DNA from: Amyloporia xantha
Taxonomy: Eukaryota > Basidiomycota > Agaricomycetes > Polyporales > Adustoporiaceae
NCBI GenBank assembly: GCA_036971615.1
Contig: JAYKKR010000007.1
Coordinates: 930,001-994,000 of the forward strand
Direction of reading: 5' to 3'
Length of the DNA stretch: 64,000 nucleotides
The notes beneath the pieces were generated by a model. It worked only from the letters and a program-made list of their open reading frames with translations, did not search any database and had not been told where the DNA came from. The number at the start of each line of letters is the position of its first letter. The stretch's first letter is position 1. The translations under genes and the position numbers were made by a program. This document shows positions 1 to 11,879 of the stretch, in pieces.

Positions 1-3000
1 AACAGAAGCTACTCGGACCCAAGAACCGACGTCTCCTCGTTCGTCGGAAGTATAATCAATCAGCCCGTCTAGTAAGGCGTCGATCATTGCGCACACTACC
101 GTGGGTGATAAGTCTAAGAAGACAATCAGTGTGCCATATGTGAAGTGAATTGTCAGACACACGTTGAGGAAGTCTTGGAGCGACATTGGATAAGATCTGG
201 GGCATTGAGACGTAGGCATTCCGTCGAGCCTCCACGTTCATGCTTCCTGCGGGTATCTATACGGTAAGTCAGTCAACATAGCTGGAAGCATTCTCACGTA
301 TTCATACCGATCGATCTACACAGTTGAGCAGGCATCGGACAGCCTCGGAAAGACCATGAGGGTGTGAAACATAATCCAGTAGACCAAGTACTCTACACAG
401 ACTCTGTTGCATCGATGGTGAACCAGGCCCAAACTCTCTGATCAATCTGCCACACAGCCAGTCTATCAATCTTCTCAGTTCAAAGACAAGGTCACCAGCA
501 CTCACCTGTCCACAACCGCAGAGCAGTCCACGAGCTTGCTCACAGCTGCCATGGCCGTAGCCGCGCTCTCTTGAACAGCCGCGCTCCTACTCTTCAAGCC
601 GATGTCAAGAATCCTGCTCCAGTGAGGGACAGACATTTTGCTGGACTCAGTTTCTGCAAGAGATATACCGCTGGCAATCAAGTTGCAAGCAGCAGAGGTC
701 ACTATGTCGTGTCGCGGCGATTCGACAACGTTCATAGGAACTTGGCCTAGATATGAAAATACCTGGAGCCAGTCAATGCGAGGACCGTGTCTCTGTCCAT
801 ACACGTACTTTGCGGCGTTCAATCTCCAAATCATGTGTTGAGTCGCGATACGCGGCAGCCAATTCGGACAATGCCAGCAGAGCTCCGTGAATGTCACTGA
901 CATCTGGACCCTTCATAAAATGGGACTGGTTTCTGACTTATCAATGCGTGTAATGCTTGGAACCAGGGCTTGCACTGACCGCTCTTTCTGCTGCACTCGG
1001 TCCTAGATTTACCAGATCAAGTTCACATATCGCCCGTACCGACTGCGCCCCGAGCAGCCTCATTGCGGGGTCCCAGTGGCGAAGGGTGACCGTCAGCAAA
1101 TGTTCAATCAGGAATAGTCGATACTCTTCGTGCCTGGAATCCGAAATTGCATCAATAAGAAGGTCCGTCATCATACGGGAAACACGGGAACTGACTCTGC
1201 AACTTCTGGTGCTGCGACCAAGAAAGCATTGCGTCGTATTCCGACTGCATAGAAGTCGGTCTTGCGTAAGACATCTATACCGTGAGCGAAAAGACTCTGT
1301 ATCGACGTAACCATTGATATTGAACGACCAGAAAACACTTAAAGCCGAGAGTGGACTGACCGTCCGACCGACGTATTCCTGGAAAGTAGCACTCGCAGCT
1401 CGGCGTATGTGGATTTCACGGTCATACAGCGATACCGCTACCAGACGGCGGGAGAGGTTTTCTGCATGAGGTGCCAGTGCTGTAACACGCTGAGCTCTTG
1501 CTAGTGACCACAGGACATAGCACGCAGCATCCCGGACATTTGAGCCGATCGAGTGTGCCCCCTTACGAATGTCGAAATAAAGAGCCTGGAAACATGAGTA
1601 ACATAAGTATATCACGATGTTTTGTCTGAAGATGGGGCACACTTTACAAAGCCAACCGATGAGTTCTGGGAGCTTCTCATCGGCCACCAGCCCCCTCCGC
1701 GCCATTTCCGCGCACGCAAGACACGCACCATGCCATGTCCCCTCGGCGATAAATGGCATGTCGTATATACTCGCAGCCGCTAGGGAATGGATTGAGAACA
1801 GACCGACAACCGTATCGAGTACTTGCTCTACAAAATAAACAGGAAGCCGTTCTGATATTCGTGCGATGCCTTTCGCAGCGGACCATCGAACAATGGTATC
1901 CTGCATGCCCTTCATAAGCGCGGATAGATTTGGAGAGAGGAAGGAAGTACTCTGTCTTGCAGTGACTTGAAGAGCTCTTCGAGTATGGTCTCTGCTTCTT
2001 CTGGCACATCGAAATCGTCTTCAGACAAGCTATGATTATCGTCTCGGAGCGACTCATTATTCGCTGATAGTGCGCGCCCTAAGTCTGACGCATGAATAAA
2101 ATGTGGGAACTGTGGAAGAAGCGTGGAGCATGCCTTTGGTCCGTGCGGCACTGTATGTTGCAGGCAGGAGGCGCAAAACGATTCGGGAAATAAGCTTCGT
2201 CCGCAGCTTACGGATGAGACTATTGGTCGACAATGTCTGATTTTCACGAACAGCGCTTCCTACTTCAAGGAACAGCATGAGGTGCTCTTTCACCTGCTCG
2301 ACCGAGCCAGCCTTCGTGACCTCGCAAAGGACTTGCAACAGACCTATTGACTAATGTCGCACATTACATCAGCAACTATGCCCATTTGTAAAAATGGAAA
2401 CGAACAGGAAAAGTGTTGGCTGGCTCTTTGACTGCTGCCACACACCACTCTAAAAACGCGGGGAACTTGGCACTCGTGTCTTTTCTACGAAAATCAATAT
2501 TCGTCACCGAGAAATGTATATTGGCTAACCTCATGTAGAATTTTGACAGAAGAATAGCTGCGCCGTTGCGCTCCAGACCAGCCTTGCCCAAAAATGATTT
2601 ACCCAGCGATTCCATCTTCACAGCAGTTTGCCCAATTTGATCGCGCTCATCAAATTGCTCCAAGTCAAAAGGAATCATGCATATGAGAGAAAGCCACAGT
2701 AATACTACATATCTCAATGGCCACTGAGACGATTCTTGAGTGGGACTGCTGGGCGAGAGGATGTATTCCAGGGCAATCGAGAGGTCAGCGATTTCGTGAG
2801 GGAAAAATTTGGCTAGAATCAAGATATTAGTAGTTGTTCGGTCAAACCAGTGGAACAACCGACTGATGGTTTTGTATCCACGACATTTAATATAGTTGTA
2901 TAGTAGATGTGCCACAAGACCAACACGGGTACCGGAGACTGCGTTTTGTTTACCGTCAACTAGTATCTTTGCATGAGCCTTGAGGGCCTCAACCACGGGA

Positions 3001-3275
3001 GTGACCAATGGCTCCAAGAAGGGATCGAGAAGGTATGCTTGCTCCTGGTACTCGTCAAGCTTCGCACAGAGCGTGTCAGATGTATTTCGACCGTGATTCT
3101 GCGAGTCTTACGATTGCCGATAATTTCTTGAACATCAAATTTTCATGACAAGCTTCCTCCTCATCGGGTTCCTGTGTTATATCCGAAGACAGAAACAGCC
3201 GTTGAGTCTCGGCGAAGTCTTGGTACTTGTCGAATGTCGCAAAGAGTCTGTCGTCGGATGTTTCCGCGTCCTCCA
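1..3275 (-). CDS. tubulin-folding cofactor D (TBCD), C-terminus cut by window edge
   Basis: Cofactor D captures beta-tubulin and works with cofactors C and E in assembling the alpha/beta heterodimer in the cytosol. The family signature QDTIVRWSAAKGIARI is readable near 1865-1915 on the minus strand, followed by a long all-helical HEAT-type region (exons at about 941-1915, 502-900 and 302-505). The N-terminus reads MEDAETSDDRLFATF from a Met codon at 3273-3275, followed by the usual acidic stretch. It is joined through an intron near 3020-3075 to an exon carrying EYQEQAYLLDPFLEPLV, the normal second block of TBCD. Several more introns interrupt the gene (for example about 900-940 and 1915-2060). 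An upstream in-frame Met at 3306 gives a less family-like start. The 3' end lies left of base 1, so the product is partial. Family assignment is secure; individual exon borders were not all verified. Confidence 0.88.
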
Positions 3276-4394
3276 TGACGGCTGTGAGGTAAACGACGAA
3301 GAGCACGAGATGGAAAGGCCCTTGACACGTCTGTACAGCGATACGTTCAAGGCTTCAAGCACACATCATGAGCAAAGACAAATACTTGCGGTAAGTACCT
3401 GCAAACGACTTCAAACCTGTCCAGATCTAGAACGATCAATCGGACTGTCCATCACGGCGTGACGTCACAGCTTTCGAGCGCGGTTCTTCACAAATACAGC
3501 ACCCTGGAATGCCTTTGCCAACGAAATTCTACTCATTTATAGCATGTATATGAATTCTCTCTCATTCCATTCACGTTTACCGTTGGGCTCGATGAAAACG
3601 CAGGTCTTCGGGACACTATCCTTCCCGGCAAGTAATTCCTCTACCGATGTCCAATGCCGGGTCAACAACAATCAGGACAAGAAGGAAAATAAGTGTCAAG
3701 ATTTCGGCGTCGGTTGCAGCCTAAGGGAATTCAGACGTTCATATGATATCCTCAATATCAACCAGAACAGAAGAACGCTGCACTGTGCTACACCTTCCAC
3801 GCTACATGACCCCATGATTACCCTAAACCTCGTATTCAAATTTGGTTGCCGACAATGGCAACAGGCAATGTACGAGAAGTGAGAAGAGACACCCAAATAA
3901 AGCAGCCTCACCGGCAGGGGGCGACACCCTGTAGCGGATATAAAACTGGATTCGAGACGAGCACTTTCGTATTCATAGTAAGTATCAGAGAGTTCATCTC
4001 GGCGCTACCCGGTAACCCGGACAATCAAGTCTTCCTACTAGATCCAGATCTTGGCATTGCACTGCTGCTTGTGTGTGACTACGAACTCTTTGCATGCGCA
4101 GCGCACTCAAGCTCAGTCAAAAATGAACTGATGGCTCATAGGCATGAACGAAATGGTTGCACCTAACTCCTCATGTGAACAGCGTCTACATCCATGATTA
4201 GCCGATTGTCGGTCGTATTAGGGCGTTCCGCTGAGCCTTTCCATATCGTTGTCTATCGCCAAGGCTCAGGTCCTCCGAAGCACTTTGTCTGTTATCTCTT
4301 AACTGTTCCGGAGGGGTCCTATCATCCTTTCGCTCCTGTCTCCTCTCTCATTGATCCCACCGTCCTAAGTATCACATTTATTGACCAGTTTAAC
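3276..4394. other. intergenic/promoter region between TBCD and dioxygenase
   Basis: Divergent promoter space of 1.1 kb. Short open frames here (for example 3544-3882) show no family resemblance. A TATA-like site at 3939-3945 and a GTAAGT splice donor at 3978-3983 suggest that transcription of the dioxygenase gene starts near 3970 and that its 5' UTR contains an intron. Confidence 0.5.
3939..3945 (+). promoter_or_regulatory. TATA-like box
   Basis: The sequence TATAAAA lies about 40 bp upstream of a GTAAGT donor (3978-3983) and 450 bp upstream of the dioxygenase start. That distance would fit a spliced 5' UTR. This is pattern matching only; no transcript evidence is available. Confidence 0.35.
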
Positions 4395-5959
4395 ATGTCG
4401 GACGTCAAACTCGGGGATGTTGGAGGCATTACGATCATCGACTTCGGAGCTTTTCTAGACGGATCAAACAAGCAAGATGTAGCTGACGCCATGCTACAAT
4501 CTTTTCAGGACGTCGGGTTTGTGTACCTTGTAAATCACGGTCTGTCGAAGGAAAAGATCGACGGGATGTTTGAATGGGTACGCTGTTGTTTTTAGTCATC
4601 GATTCGCCAGTCACAGAGTCTCTTTGGTGTGCACCAGTCCAAGCGGTTCTTCTCGCAACCTCTGGAGACGAAGCAGCTTGCGCCTCACCCTCCATCGGGA
4701 ACTCATCACCGAGGTCAGTCGTCGCCTGTAAATTTGGCCCAGCTTCGGGGATAAACGAGATGCCCTTCAGGGTATTCCGCACCGGGTATCGAAAAGGTGT
4801 CTCAACACGTATATGACACCGGAGAACTAGCACAGATCCGCGCGAAAGCTCCAGACGTCAAGGAGAGCTTTGAGTCTGGCCGCGAAGGCGACGAGCACAT
4901 GTCTAACATCTGGCTCCCGGACGGTGTGCTGCCTGGGTTCAAAGAGGCGTGTCTTGACTTCTTCTGGGTATATGACCCTACCCTCTGTTGTTTGTAGCTT
5001 CTACTGTTGACATTTATACGACAGGCGTGCTACGAGGTGGAGTTAACCATTCTGCGAGCCCTCGCCCTTGGTCTCCATCTCTCTGAGGACTATCTTGTGA
5101 AAGTACACACTGCTCCGGATAACCAACTCAGGCTGTTGCATTACCCCAGGTGAGCATCGCATTCGATCATTGTAACCAAGGCACGACATATTCACGTTTA
5201 TTGCGAAGTGTCCCGGTGGATAGATTGGACAATGATGAGATTGCTAGGATCGGTGCTCATTCGGACTTCGGCAGTATCACGATGCTTATGCAAGACGACG
5301 CCGGAGGGCTCGAAGTGGAGAACCCCAACAAGCCGGGAGAATTCACGGCACGTCATTCGCAGCCGATAACAGCATCGGGTCGGGCAGCTGATCGGATTGA
5401 TGCGTTATACAGAGTGCTACACCCGTGGAGGGCGCGATCGTTGTGAACGCGGGAGACTTTATGATGCGTTGTAGGTCTGAAGTGTATTCTTCAAATCGAC
5501 AAACTACATACTGTCACTGTAGGGTCAAATGATACGATCAAGAGCACCATTCACCGAGTCCGTGCCCCTCCTAACCTCACGAGCCGGGATGGTATGACCC
5601 CAGAAAGATATTCTATACCCTACGTAAGCTCTCCGATAAAAGCTGAAATTTAGACTGATTCCATTGTCTGACCTCACCATTTCCTCATAACCAGTTCTGC
5701 GTCGCGGTAAGCATTAATATTTGAGATATTCTCTTGCTGCAGCTTGACCGGCTCTGACATTGCATATTTTAAAACCGCAGGACTTCTCTCAGGTAGTAGA
5801 CTGTCTACCGGGAACCTATTCCACGGAGAGACCGAAGAAGTATGAACCAATCTCGGTGAGCCGCATCTCTCAAGCTGGGTGTTCTGAAAAAATATTCTGA
5901 TCATATACAATGAATAGGCCGAGCAATATATTATGCATAGACTGGCGATGAATTACTAA
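4395..5959 (+). CDS. 2-oxoglutarate/Fe(II)-dependent dioxygenase, isopenicillin N synthase-like family
   Basis: Non-haem iron oxygenase of the 2OG-FeII superfamily; the substrate is unknown. The N-terminal DIOX_N block (IIDFGAFLDG, then SFQDVGFVYLVNHGL) begins at the Met at 4395. The catalytic core shows the HxD pair in GAHSDFGSITMLMQDD (about 5250-5300), the distal His in STIHRVRAPP (about 5545) and the 2OG-binding Arg in RYSIPYF (about 5610). There are at least eight exons with short introns, for example 5856-5917. The last exon is only 42 nt (5918-5959) and encodes AEQYIMHRLAMNY before a TAA, restoring the C-terminal pattern usual in fungal members (ISA-xxY-xxxRLAxxY). Without this mini-exon the frame would end early near 5900. 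All catalytic residues are present, so the enzyme is probably functional. It could act in secondary metabolism or flavonoid/hormone-like oxidation; nothing nearby tells which. Confidence 0.88.
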
Positions 5960-6376
5960 GGAAATGAGAGAGAACTTGAAACGCATGAAATTGTAACAGT
6001 GCTAGTGAGGACAGAGTATATCACTGCTAGGAGAGCCCTTGAGGAGTAATCCCGAACGTACATAGTATCTTGATTGATGACGGTCCTGTATTGAGTTTCG
6101 TATTTTTGAAACCGAAACGTAAATCTTATAGAGCAGATGCAGCCTGCAGGAAGCAGACCCCCCGTCATTTAATCGCACGTGAGATCCTCTGATTGGCCGA
6201 TCATTGATCTACGAACGTTGGGACACTTTCGAAACCCTCACTTACTTCACCGTCACTTTCCTCTTCGCCGACCGTCCTCACTTACTATCTTTGTTACGCC
6301 TCGTACATCCCCCACGACGGCACGATTACACATAAATTCTGTCACTTGTCTTTGCGTTATACCACAAAGAACGTAG
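5960..6376. other. intergenic region upstream of BUD22-like gene
   Basis: 417 bp without a recognisable gene. It holds an inverted CCAAT box (ATTGG at 6192-6196), about 180 bp upstream of the next start codon, and a pyrimidine-rich stretch at about 6235-6330 typical of fungal core promoters. Confidence 0.4.
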
Positions 6377-8068
6377 ATGTCGCCCGTTGCTGAACAGCGT
6401 GGTGTGAAGAGGAAAAGAGGGGCAACGTTGAAGGAGGTGAGACCGTCCATAAGCACCGCGCTGTATCGCAAATCGATCCATTAAACTTCTGCGGACTTTA
6501 GGACGATCCATCAGTGAGGATAACGGGTAAACTGGTGGGTTGATAACCGGTCCTTCGCTTTAAACGAACGACTGACCATCATAGCGCATAAGCATCATGC
6601 CGCGAGAGAAGTGCGAAAAGTAGCGAAGAAAGCCAAGGCTTTTGAGACACAGAAGGTGGTGAAGAAGTTGAAATCACTTAGGTGAGAAAACCATTGGCCC
6701 TTCCTGATTGTCTAGCTCTGATGGTTATCTATCTCGTGAAGGGCGAAGGATGCCGTTGCCAATGAAAAGTGGATATCTGAATATGAGGACCAAATGAACA
6801 TTCTGAAAGTGCGTTATTTGTAATTTCTATATTCGCATGATTCCAATAAACACTCTGTTGCAACAGCATTTGGACCATGAACCCGTGGCTAACTTAGCGC
6901 TGAAAACAAAATTAGACAAGGACCGTATATTGTCACAAAACGAGCATATCCAAACAGCCATTTCATCTGAACTCTCTCCCAATCTGTTGTCCTTCTCGGC
7001 CCCGGGAACTGCGGCCAGAAAGGTCGAGAACCGGTTACTAAGTTCAAAAACACTTGCTATAGAAGTCCGCTCGGTCGTCAACTCACTTAAGGAAGTGCTT
7101 GACCCTAGTCTTCGCAAGGCGGAAGAAATCGTTGCGACCGAGGATGATGTCGTTGAGCGTCCACTGAAGTCGATGCGAGCTGACATGAAAACACGCGCGG
7201 AGAGTGCAAGAGGTGAAGATGACGACGACGATGGCGATGGCGATGGTTCTGACGTGGAGGTTGGAATGTCAGAGGCAGATGGGTGGGAGTCGGGATCAAT
7301 TCAGGGCGGAGAGGATGGTTGGGAATCTGGCTCCATCAACTCCGAGGCTGAAGGAAGCGAATCAGAAAGCGATAGTAGCGAGGACGAAGAAGAGCTGGAG
7401 GACGGGGACGATGATATCGACGTCCCAACCACCGTATCATTGCGGACTCGCCACGATCCACAGACCGTCGAGAAGAGCAAGAAGCCTGGCAAGGATCCTA
7501 AGAGCAAGTCGAAGACGGCCGCGGAGTCTACCTTCCTACCTTCGTTATCCGTCGGTTTCACTCGTGGCGACTCCGATGCTTCAGACATTAGTGATGGAGA
7601 GACTAAGGTTGCAGACGTTCGCAAGAACAGACGAGGTCAGAGAGCTCGCAGAGCGTACGTGCCATTCGTCTTCGACTGTCTTTCATGTGTATCGTTTATC
7701 TGATTTTCTTGATGTGCCGTAGTATTTGGGAGAAAAAGTACGGCAAGAATGCCAACCACGTCAAGAAAGAGCATGAAGCTGCTGTGCAGGACCCACGTCG
7801 GAATTCTAAGCGAGTAGACACCCAGGACCGTTCGCGTGCTGGTGCTTTCCGTAAGGGCGCCGCTCCAGGCGCCCGGTCCTCATTCAATGCTCCTCCGAGC
7901 GATAGGGGATGGTCTAATAACAGACAATCGACAGCAAGTAGTGCATTGGCGACGGCGAAGCAAAAGGAGGACCGGCCTTTGCACCCGTCGTGGGAGGCGA
8001 AGAAACGTTTGAAGGAAAAGCTTAACCCTGTCATCCTCGCACCGCAAGGCAAGAAGATTACGTTCTAA
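6377..8068 (+). CDS. BUD22/SRFBP1-like ribosome biogenesis protein
   Basis: Bud22 is a nucleolar factor for pre-18S rRNA processing and small-subunit assembly. The start at 6377 reads MSPVAEQRGVKRKRG. Short exons follow with a basic helix (AREVRKVAKKAKAFETQK) and a block beginning DAVANEKW. The main exon (about 6866-7655) carries a helical N-terminal domain and then a long acidic, serine-rich stretch (DDDDDGDGDGSD and similar). The last exon (about 7722-8068) ends in LHPSWEAKKRLKEKLNP, then APQGKKITF and stop. This terminal LHPSWEAK...GKKI motif is the hallmark of the BUD22 family. Five or so introns split the first third. The acidic centre is low-complexity and would not align well. The C-terminal signature makes the call reasonably firm. 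Confidence 0.8.
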
Positions 8069-8588
8069 TTGTGTCCTTAACGGAGATGTGGCATGCACTT
8101 GTGGAGGCGTGGAGGCGTCATGGTAGGGACCTGATGAATTCTGCGTCCCTCTGGCTTACCCGTGGCCGCTATTAATAGATGCTTAATTTTCGCTATTCTT
8201 GACTTATGTAGCGCCAACGACGAGTAGTGTTTCGGATTCATGATCAACAGCGGAATTCTCTCAAATCTATTTGGCCTGGAATGTCGCTCACTACATGTAT
8301 CACTAGGTAGGGGTATGTCCCACTCCTGGCAGACTTAGCAATACCTCATGGCTCAATCCGAGCTCGTCCATGTGCAGGAAATATAACACGCCGTGTTTGC
8401 TTGCCCGATGCATTAGAACTACGGCGAAGACATGAAGGAACTATGATACATTCGAAAGTGATAACACGTTAGCGATACGATGGTAATGAAAAGAAACGAC
8501 CATTTCTACGACGAAACAAGCCACAAAGCATGTACAGATCAACCCAACTATCTACTTGTGAAAATGAAGAAAATGACGAGACATGACA
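8069..8588. other. intergenic, convergent 3' ends
   Basis: 520 bp between the converging BUD22-like gene and the first MYND-like gene. It is probably 3' UTR and spacer; I see no gene, repeat or RNA structure here. Confidence 0.4.
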
Positions 8589-9506
8589 TCAATACGATTT
8601 TCGGCAAACGTGCTTCTTTCCTCCATTGCTCTCCAACCTGCACTGCCGCGAACACCACATCTCTCCGCATTTCGGACAGCAAGGAAAATTCGACCCCGCC
8701 CTTTTGCAGGTTGCACAGCACGCCTGGACAGAGAACTTCGATGCATCCTCTAGCGACTCGAGCACCGGATGCAGTGACCTATGCCTGGCCAAAGGCGACT
8801 GCGAATGTTCACGTGCAGGGGTCGGCGGTCCGGCCGAAGAGGGCGCACTGGGGAAGTACTCGGACTCTGTGTATGAAGATGGGGTACGACATATAGATGG
8901 AATGGTGGGTGAATCGGGAGGCGGAGACGAGCCGCATTGCGGTGTCTGTGCGAACCCGCAGATCGAGGTGACGCCATAAGGTCCGCTATCGTTCCAGTGG
9001 CGTGAGGCCCGTAATGACGAGTCGGGAGGATGTGCGGCAGTGAGAATGGACTGCAAGGATCGCCGAGAGGAAGAGGTGGGCGTGAAAGAGCCCAACAGTT
9101 CCAGTTCGTCCTGTGGAGTATGTAGCACTGCCGGAGCGAGTGTCGGGGAGACGATGGCTGATAGAGCTGAAGGAGGACGTAGGCGGTGCGCGTCCCGTGC
9201 CAGGAAATAAGGAGACTCAGCAGCGGACAAGTTACGCTGTCTGCGGAATGCACGTCGCTCATCCGCTGCCTTTGGCGAGCGGCTCGGGGTAGGGACAGCC
9301 TCCGACCTAGAGCGGGAATGCATGGCACTCACACGCAAAATACCTCCGTCTGCCTCCGCAGGCGCTCGAGTTGAGTGGGCAGTGCCTCTGACGTGTGCGG
9401 CCCGTGCGTGATTATAGCTGGCAGGAGAATCAAGAGTGAGGGTGCGAATAGCTTGAGGCTGTCGCGATGTTCCTGCGGTGCCACCGTTATGACCAACGGG
9501 TGTCAT
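8589..9506 (-). CDS. Ser/Pro-rich protein with C-terminal variant MYND-like zinc finger (paralogue 1)
   Basis: Function unknown. About 300 residues of Ser/Pro/Arg-rich, probably disordered sequence end in a compact cysteine cluster. The cluster begins CATCKRAGSNFPCC and continues PKCGEMWCSRQCRLESNGG, then KKHVC, with spacing C-x2-C-x9-C-x2-C-x4-C-x3-C-x9-H-x-C. This follows MYND/HIT treble-clef fingers except that His stands two residues before the last Cys rather than four. It shares with the neighbour at 10401 the block HPxLxxLExASxF just before the finger. The Met at 9504-9506 is the first ATG in frame. The frame stays open to 9614 and a further upstream exon is possible, so the N-terminus is uncertain. 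Such fingers normally bind Pro-rich peptides or serve in transcriptional complexes; that is inference here. Confidence 0.6.
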   Translation of the reverse strand: MTPVGHNGGTAGTSRQPQAIRTLTLDSPASYNHARAAHVRGTAHSTRAPAEADGGILRVSAMHSRSRSEAVPTPSRSPKAADERRAFRRQRNLSAAESPYFLARDAHRLRPPSALSAIVSPTLAPAVLHTPQDELELLGSFTPTSSSRRSLQSILTAAHPPDSSLRASRHWNDSGPYGVTSICGFAQTPQCGSSPPPDSPTIPSICRTPSSYTESEYFPSAPSSAGPPTPAREHSQSPLARHRSLHPVLESLEDASKFSVQACCATCKRAGSNFPCCPKCGEMWCSRQCRLESNGGKKHVCRKSY

Positions 9507-10400
9507 CCGACTTGGGTCGGCACCATTAAATGAGCATGCAATGCTACTCACAGAATGGTGACCAAACGTCGACGGGGTATTTGTCTGCTTGTTTAGAGTA
9601 AGAGCACTGACCAAGCACGGAACAGGCTGCGACGGAATGCACGCACCTCATTGACGTCAAACGTCTTTTCTGTCTGGCATATCGTCACGGACATGATGAT
9701 GGAATTGTGCGTGATAGAGGGCAGTGGTGTCTGCAGAGCAGCGCATTTTTATGCGACGGGCATCAACAAGGTAAGCAGAATTAGGTGTCACACGACCAAA
9801 CTTACAGGCGCCTCCTCCGCGGCTGTCAAAACTTTATGTGGGCGTATGGATTAGAGACTAGACCCAGGAATGTGTCTATAGAACGGTCGTCAGAAGAAGA
9901 GAAGGCGAGGGCGGTCAGTCTCGGAAAGTTTGTGTCCTAAATGTAGGCTCTTGGTGGGCGTTGATCACCCCGGGTAGTACGTATCCTGTGGGTGCCGTAA
10001 CTCCACCGTTGATAGTTCTCCAAGCGATAGATAAGACCAGTCTCCTTCGAAAGGGTCAGGTGGGGCCGCAAAAGAGTTGCTCAGTGCATTATTTCCTGGA
10101 CCATAGTGAGGTGAACGAAGTCCAAGGAGTGAAAAGTGTTAGCAGAGATCATTACAGGGGTGAATTTCTCCTTAAAGCGATCCGGCTTTTGCGGGGTGCC
10201 TGATACTTTCAATCTTATCAGATAACATTTAGTGTCATCTTATCTTTATCTCTATCTCTATAGAATATGTACACTCGTCGTGAAGACGCTGCTAAATATG
10301 CGGGTATAACAAACGGGGGAGAAGATGATATCCTAGGGAAATAGATGGGAAATTTGTGCGGTAGATGCTAAATGCAGGATGTCGAGCATAGACGTCTAAG
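9507..10400. other. spacer between the two MYND-like paralogues
   Basis: About 0.9 kb that may hold the 5' exon and promoter of paralogue 1 and the 3' UTR of paralogue 2. A short pyrimidine microsatellite (TATCTCTATCTC-like) lies near 10235-10262. The open frame at 9961-10203 has no recognisable family. Confidence 0.35.
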
Positions 10401-11491
10401 TTACATATCATGGGACGTGGAGGAAATCCTATGGGAGCCTGGAGGCCTTTCGTGGCATGTGTGCCTTGACCCATTGCCGCCTTTCAATCTGCACTCCCTT
10501 GAACACCATGTTTCTCCGCATCTTGAACAGCTCGGGAAGTTCGAGCCGTACCTTCTACAGGTCACGCAGATAGCTTGAACCCTGAATCTAGATGCCTGCT
10601 CTAGGTCTGCCAAGGTAGGATGTACCTCTGGAAGCATTTGGAGGTGGCTTTTCGGGGTTGCCGGGGCTTCTGAGGAAGGAGCCGTGGACAACGAATCGCG
10701 GGAAGCAGAGCGCCTAATAGATCGCGGCGGAGAACCGGAATGATCTGGCTCCGTCGTCACTTGGACATCTGCTGGGTCATGTCCATTTCTCCGCGGCGTT
10801 GGTGATGCCTGCTGATCGTCCAACGTGTGGCCAAGCTGAGTCCACAAAGACGTATGCGCTGTGTCGATGGAGAAGTAGGAGTCGGATGCGTCATAAGCTT
10901 GGAAGTCGATGGCCGATAAGGGCTCTGCTTTGAGATCAGATGGGGAGCCGCCGGTTCTGAAAGTGGGTGACATCAATTGGTGCGATGGTCTGCGTTCTGA
11001 GTAAGGTCTAGTGCCCATGGAGGTTAACGTCTCCTGACGATCCTGGTGTTGAAGGCCGCGAGGCCGTACTATCGCAGAATGGTGCCGAGCATGCTAGACA
11101 GACAATCAGGAATTTGAGGGAATATCATGACGAACTGTACTCACGTCGGCGGTCCCTCTATCCGCTGAAGTCAACACCGCTGTTTTGTGGCCAGTTCCAT
11201 GATGCTTTGTCGCACCTTGAGAGAAAGATACAATTAATAAACAGGCCTGAATACTGAATACCAGTATGTACCTTGGCGAGGCATGCAACATAGCTGATGC
11301 TCCTGTGAGTTCACCCCAATCTCCCGCAGGAAATCTTCAAAATGGCTGGGTGACCCAGGTTTTGCATGCCGTGTAGGATACGCTCGCTGTACGCCATTGT
11401 CCAAGAATGAGCAACCATATATCAAAGCGTGTTGCATCCATACCTTGGTAGTGGGTCGTCGTACGGCTAATGAACTCGCCGTCGTCGACAT
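10401..11491 (-). CDS. Ser/Pro-rich protein with C-terminal variant MYND-like zinc finger (paralogue 2)
   Basis: Second member of the tandem pair, same strand. The main exon (10401 to about 11075) encodes a Ser/Thr-rich region and the block HPTLADLEQASRFRVQ, followed by a cysteine cluster beginning CVTCRRYGSNFPSC and continuing SRCGETWCSRECRL. It ends RHTC with the same H-x-C ending as paralogue 1, then a 16-residue tail. The frame stays open upstream of the Met at 11018, to a good acceptor near 11094. Two upstream mini-exons (about 11142-11215, reading GATKHHGTGHKTAVLT, and about 11277-11305) and a first exon starting MSTTASSLAVRRPTTK at 11491 can be joined in frame. This extended model is tentative; the zinc-finger exon is firm. 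Outside the finger the two paralogues are very diverged, suggesting an old duplication. Confidence 0.55.
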
Positions 11492-11879
11492 GCTGGCAGG
11501 ATCGAACGTCAAGGGAAGTTTGTAGGGTTACGACGGTGTATGGCTGACTGCATGTTGCATTATATCTCTGCGCGCACAGCTCAGAAAGTACTAACATTAG
11601 TGGTCACACGAGCAGTCCAATGCTGAGAAACCCGTGTCATCATGGAAGTCCAGAGAATCACGGAAGCATTCGGCTGAACTGCGGAAATTACAAGTGAGGT
11701 CAATAGATAAGAGAGATCTGAGCGAACTAGCCACTAACTGAGTGTGCCGGCAACCTGCAGTCGTCTGTAGTCTACCCCGCATCGTCGGGAACGCAATAGC
11801 GGAGCACACGACGAGTGCATGCAATGAGGCTAGAGCTCATCCGCAGCTATTTCATTGGCACAGGTCATCAGGATGGTTC

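Noticed and set aside
3905..3965. Possible tRNA (stem-like GC segment ending in ATTCGAG)
   Set aside because: No proper B box (GGTTCRANTCC) or A box at the right distance on either strand; it reads better as a TATA promoter.
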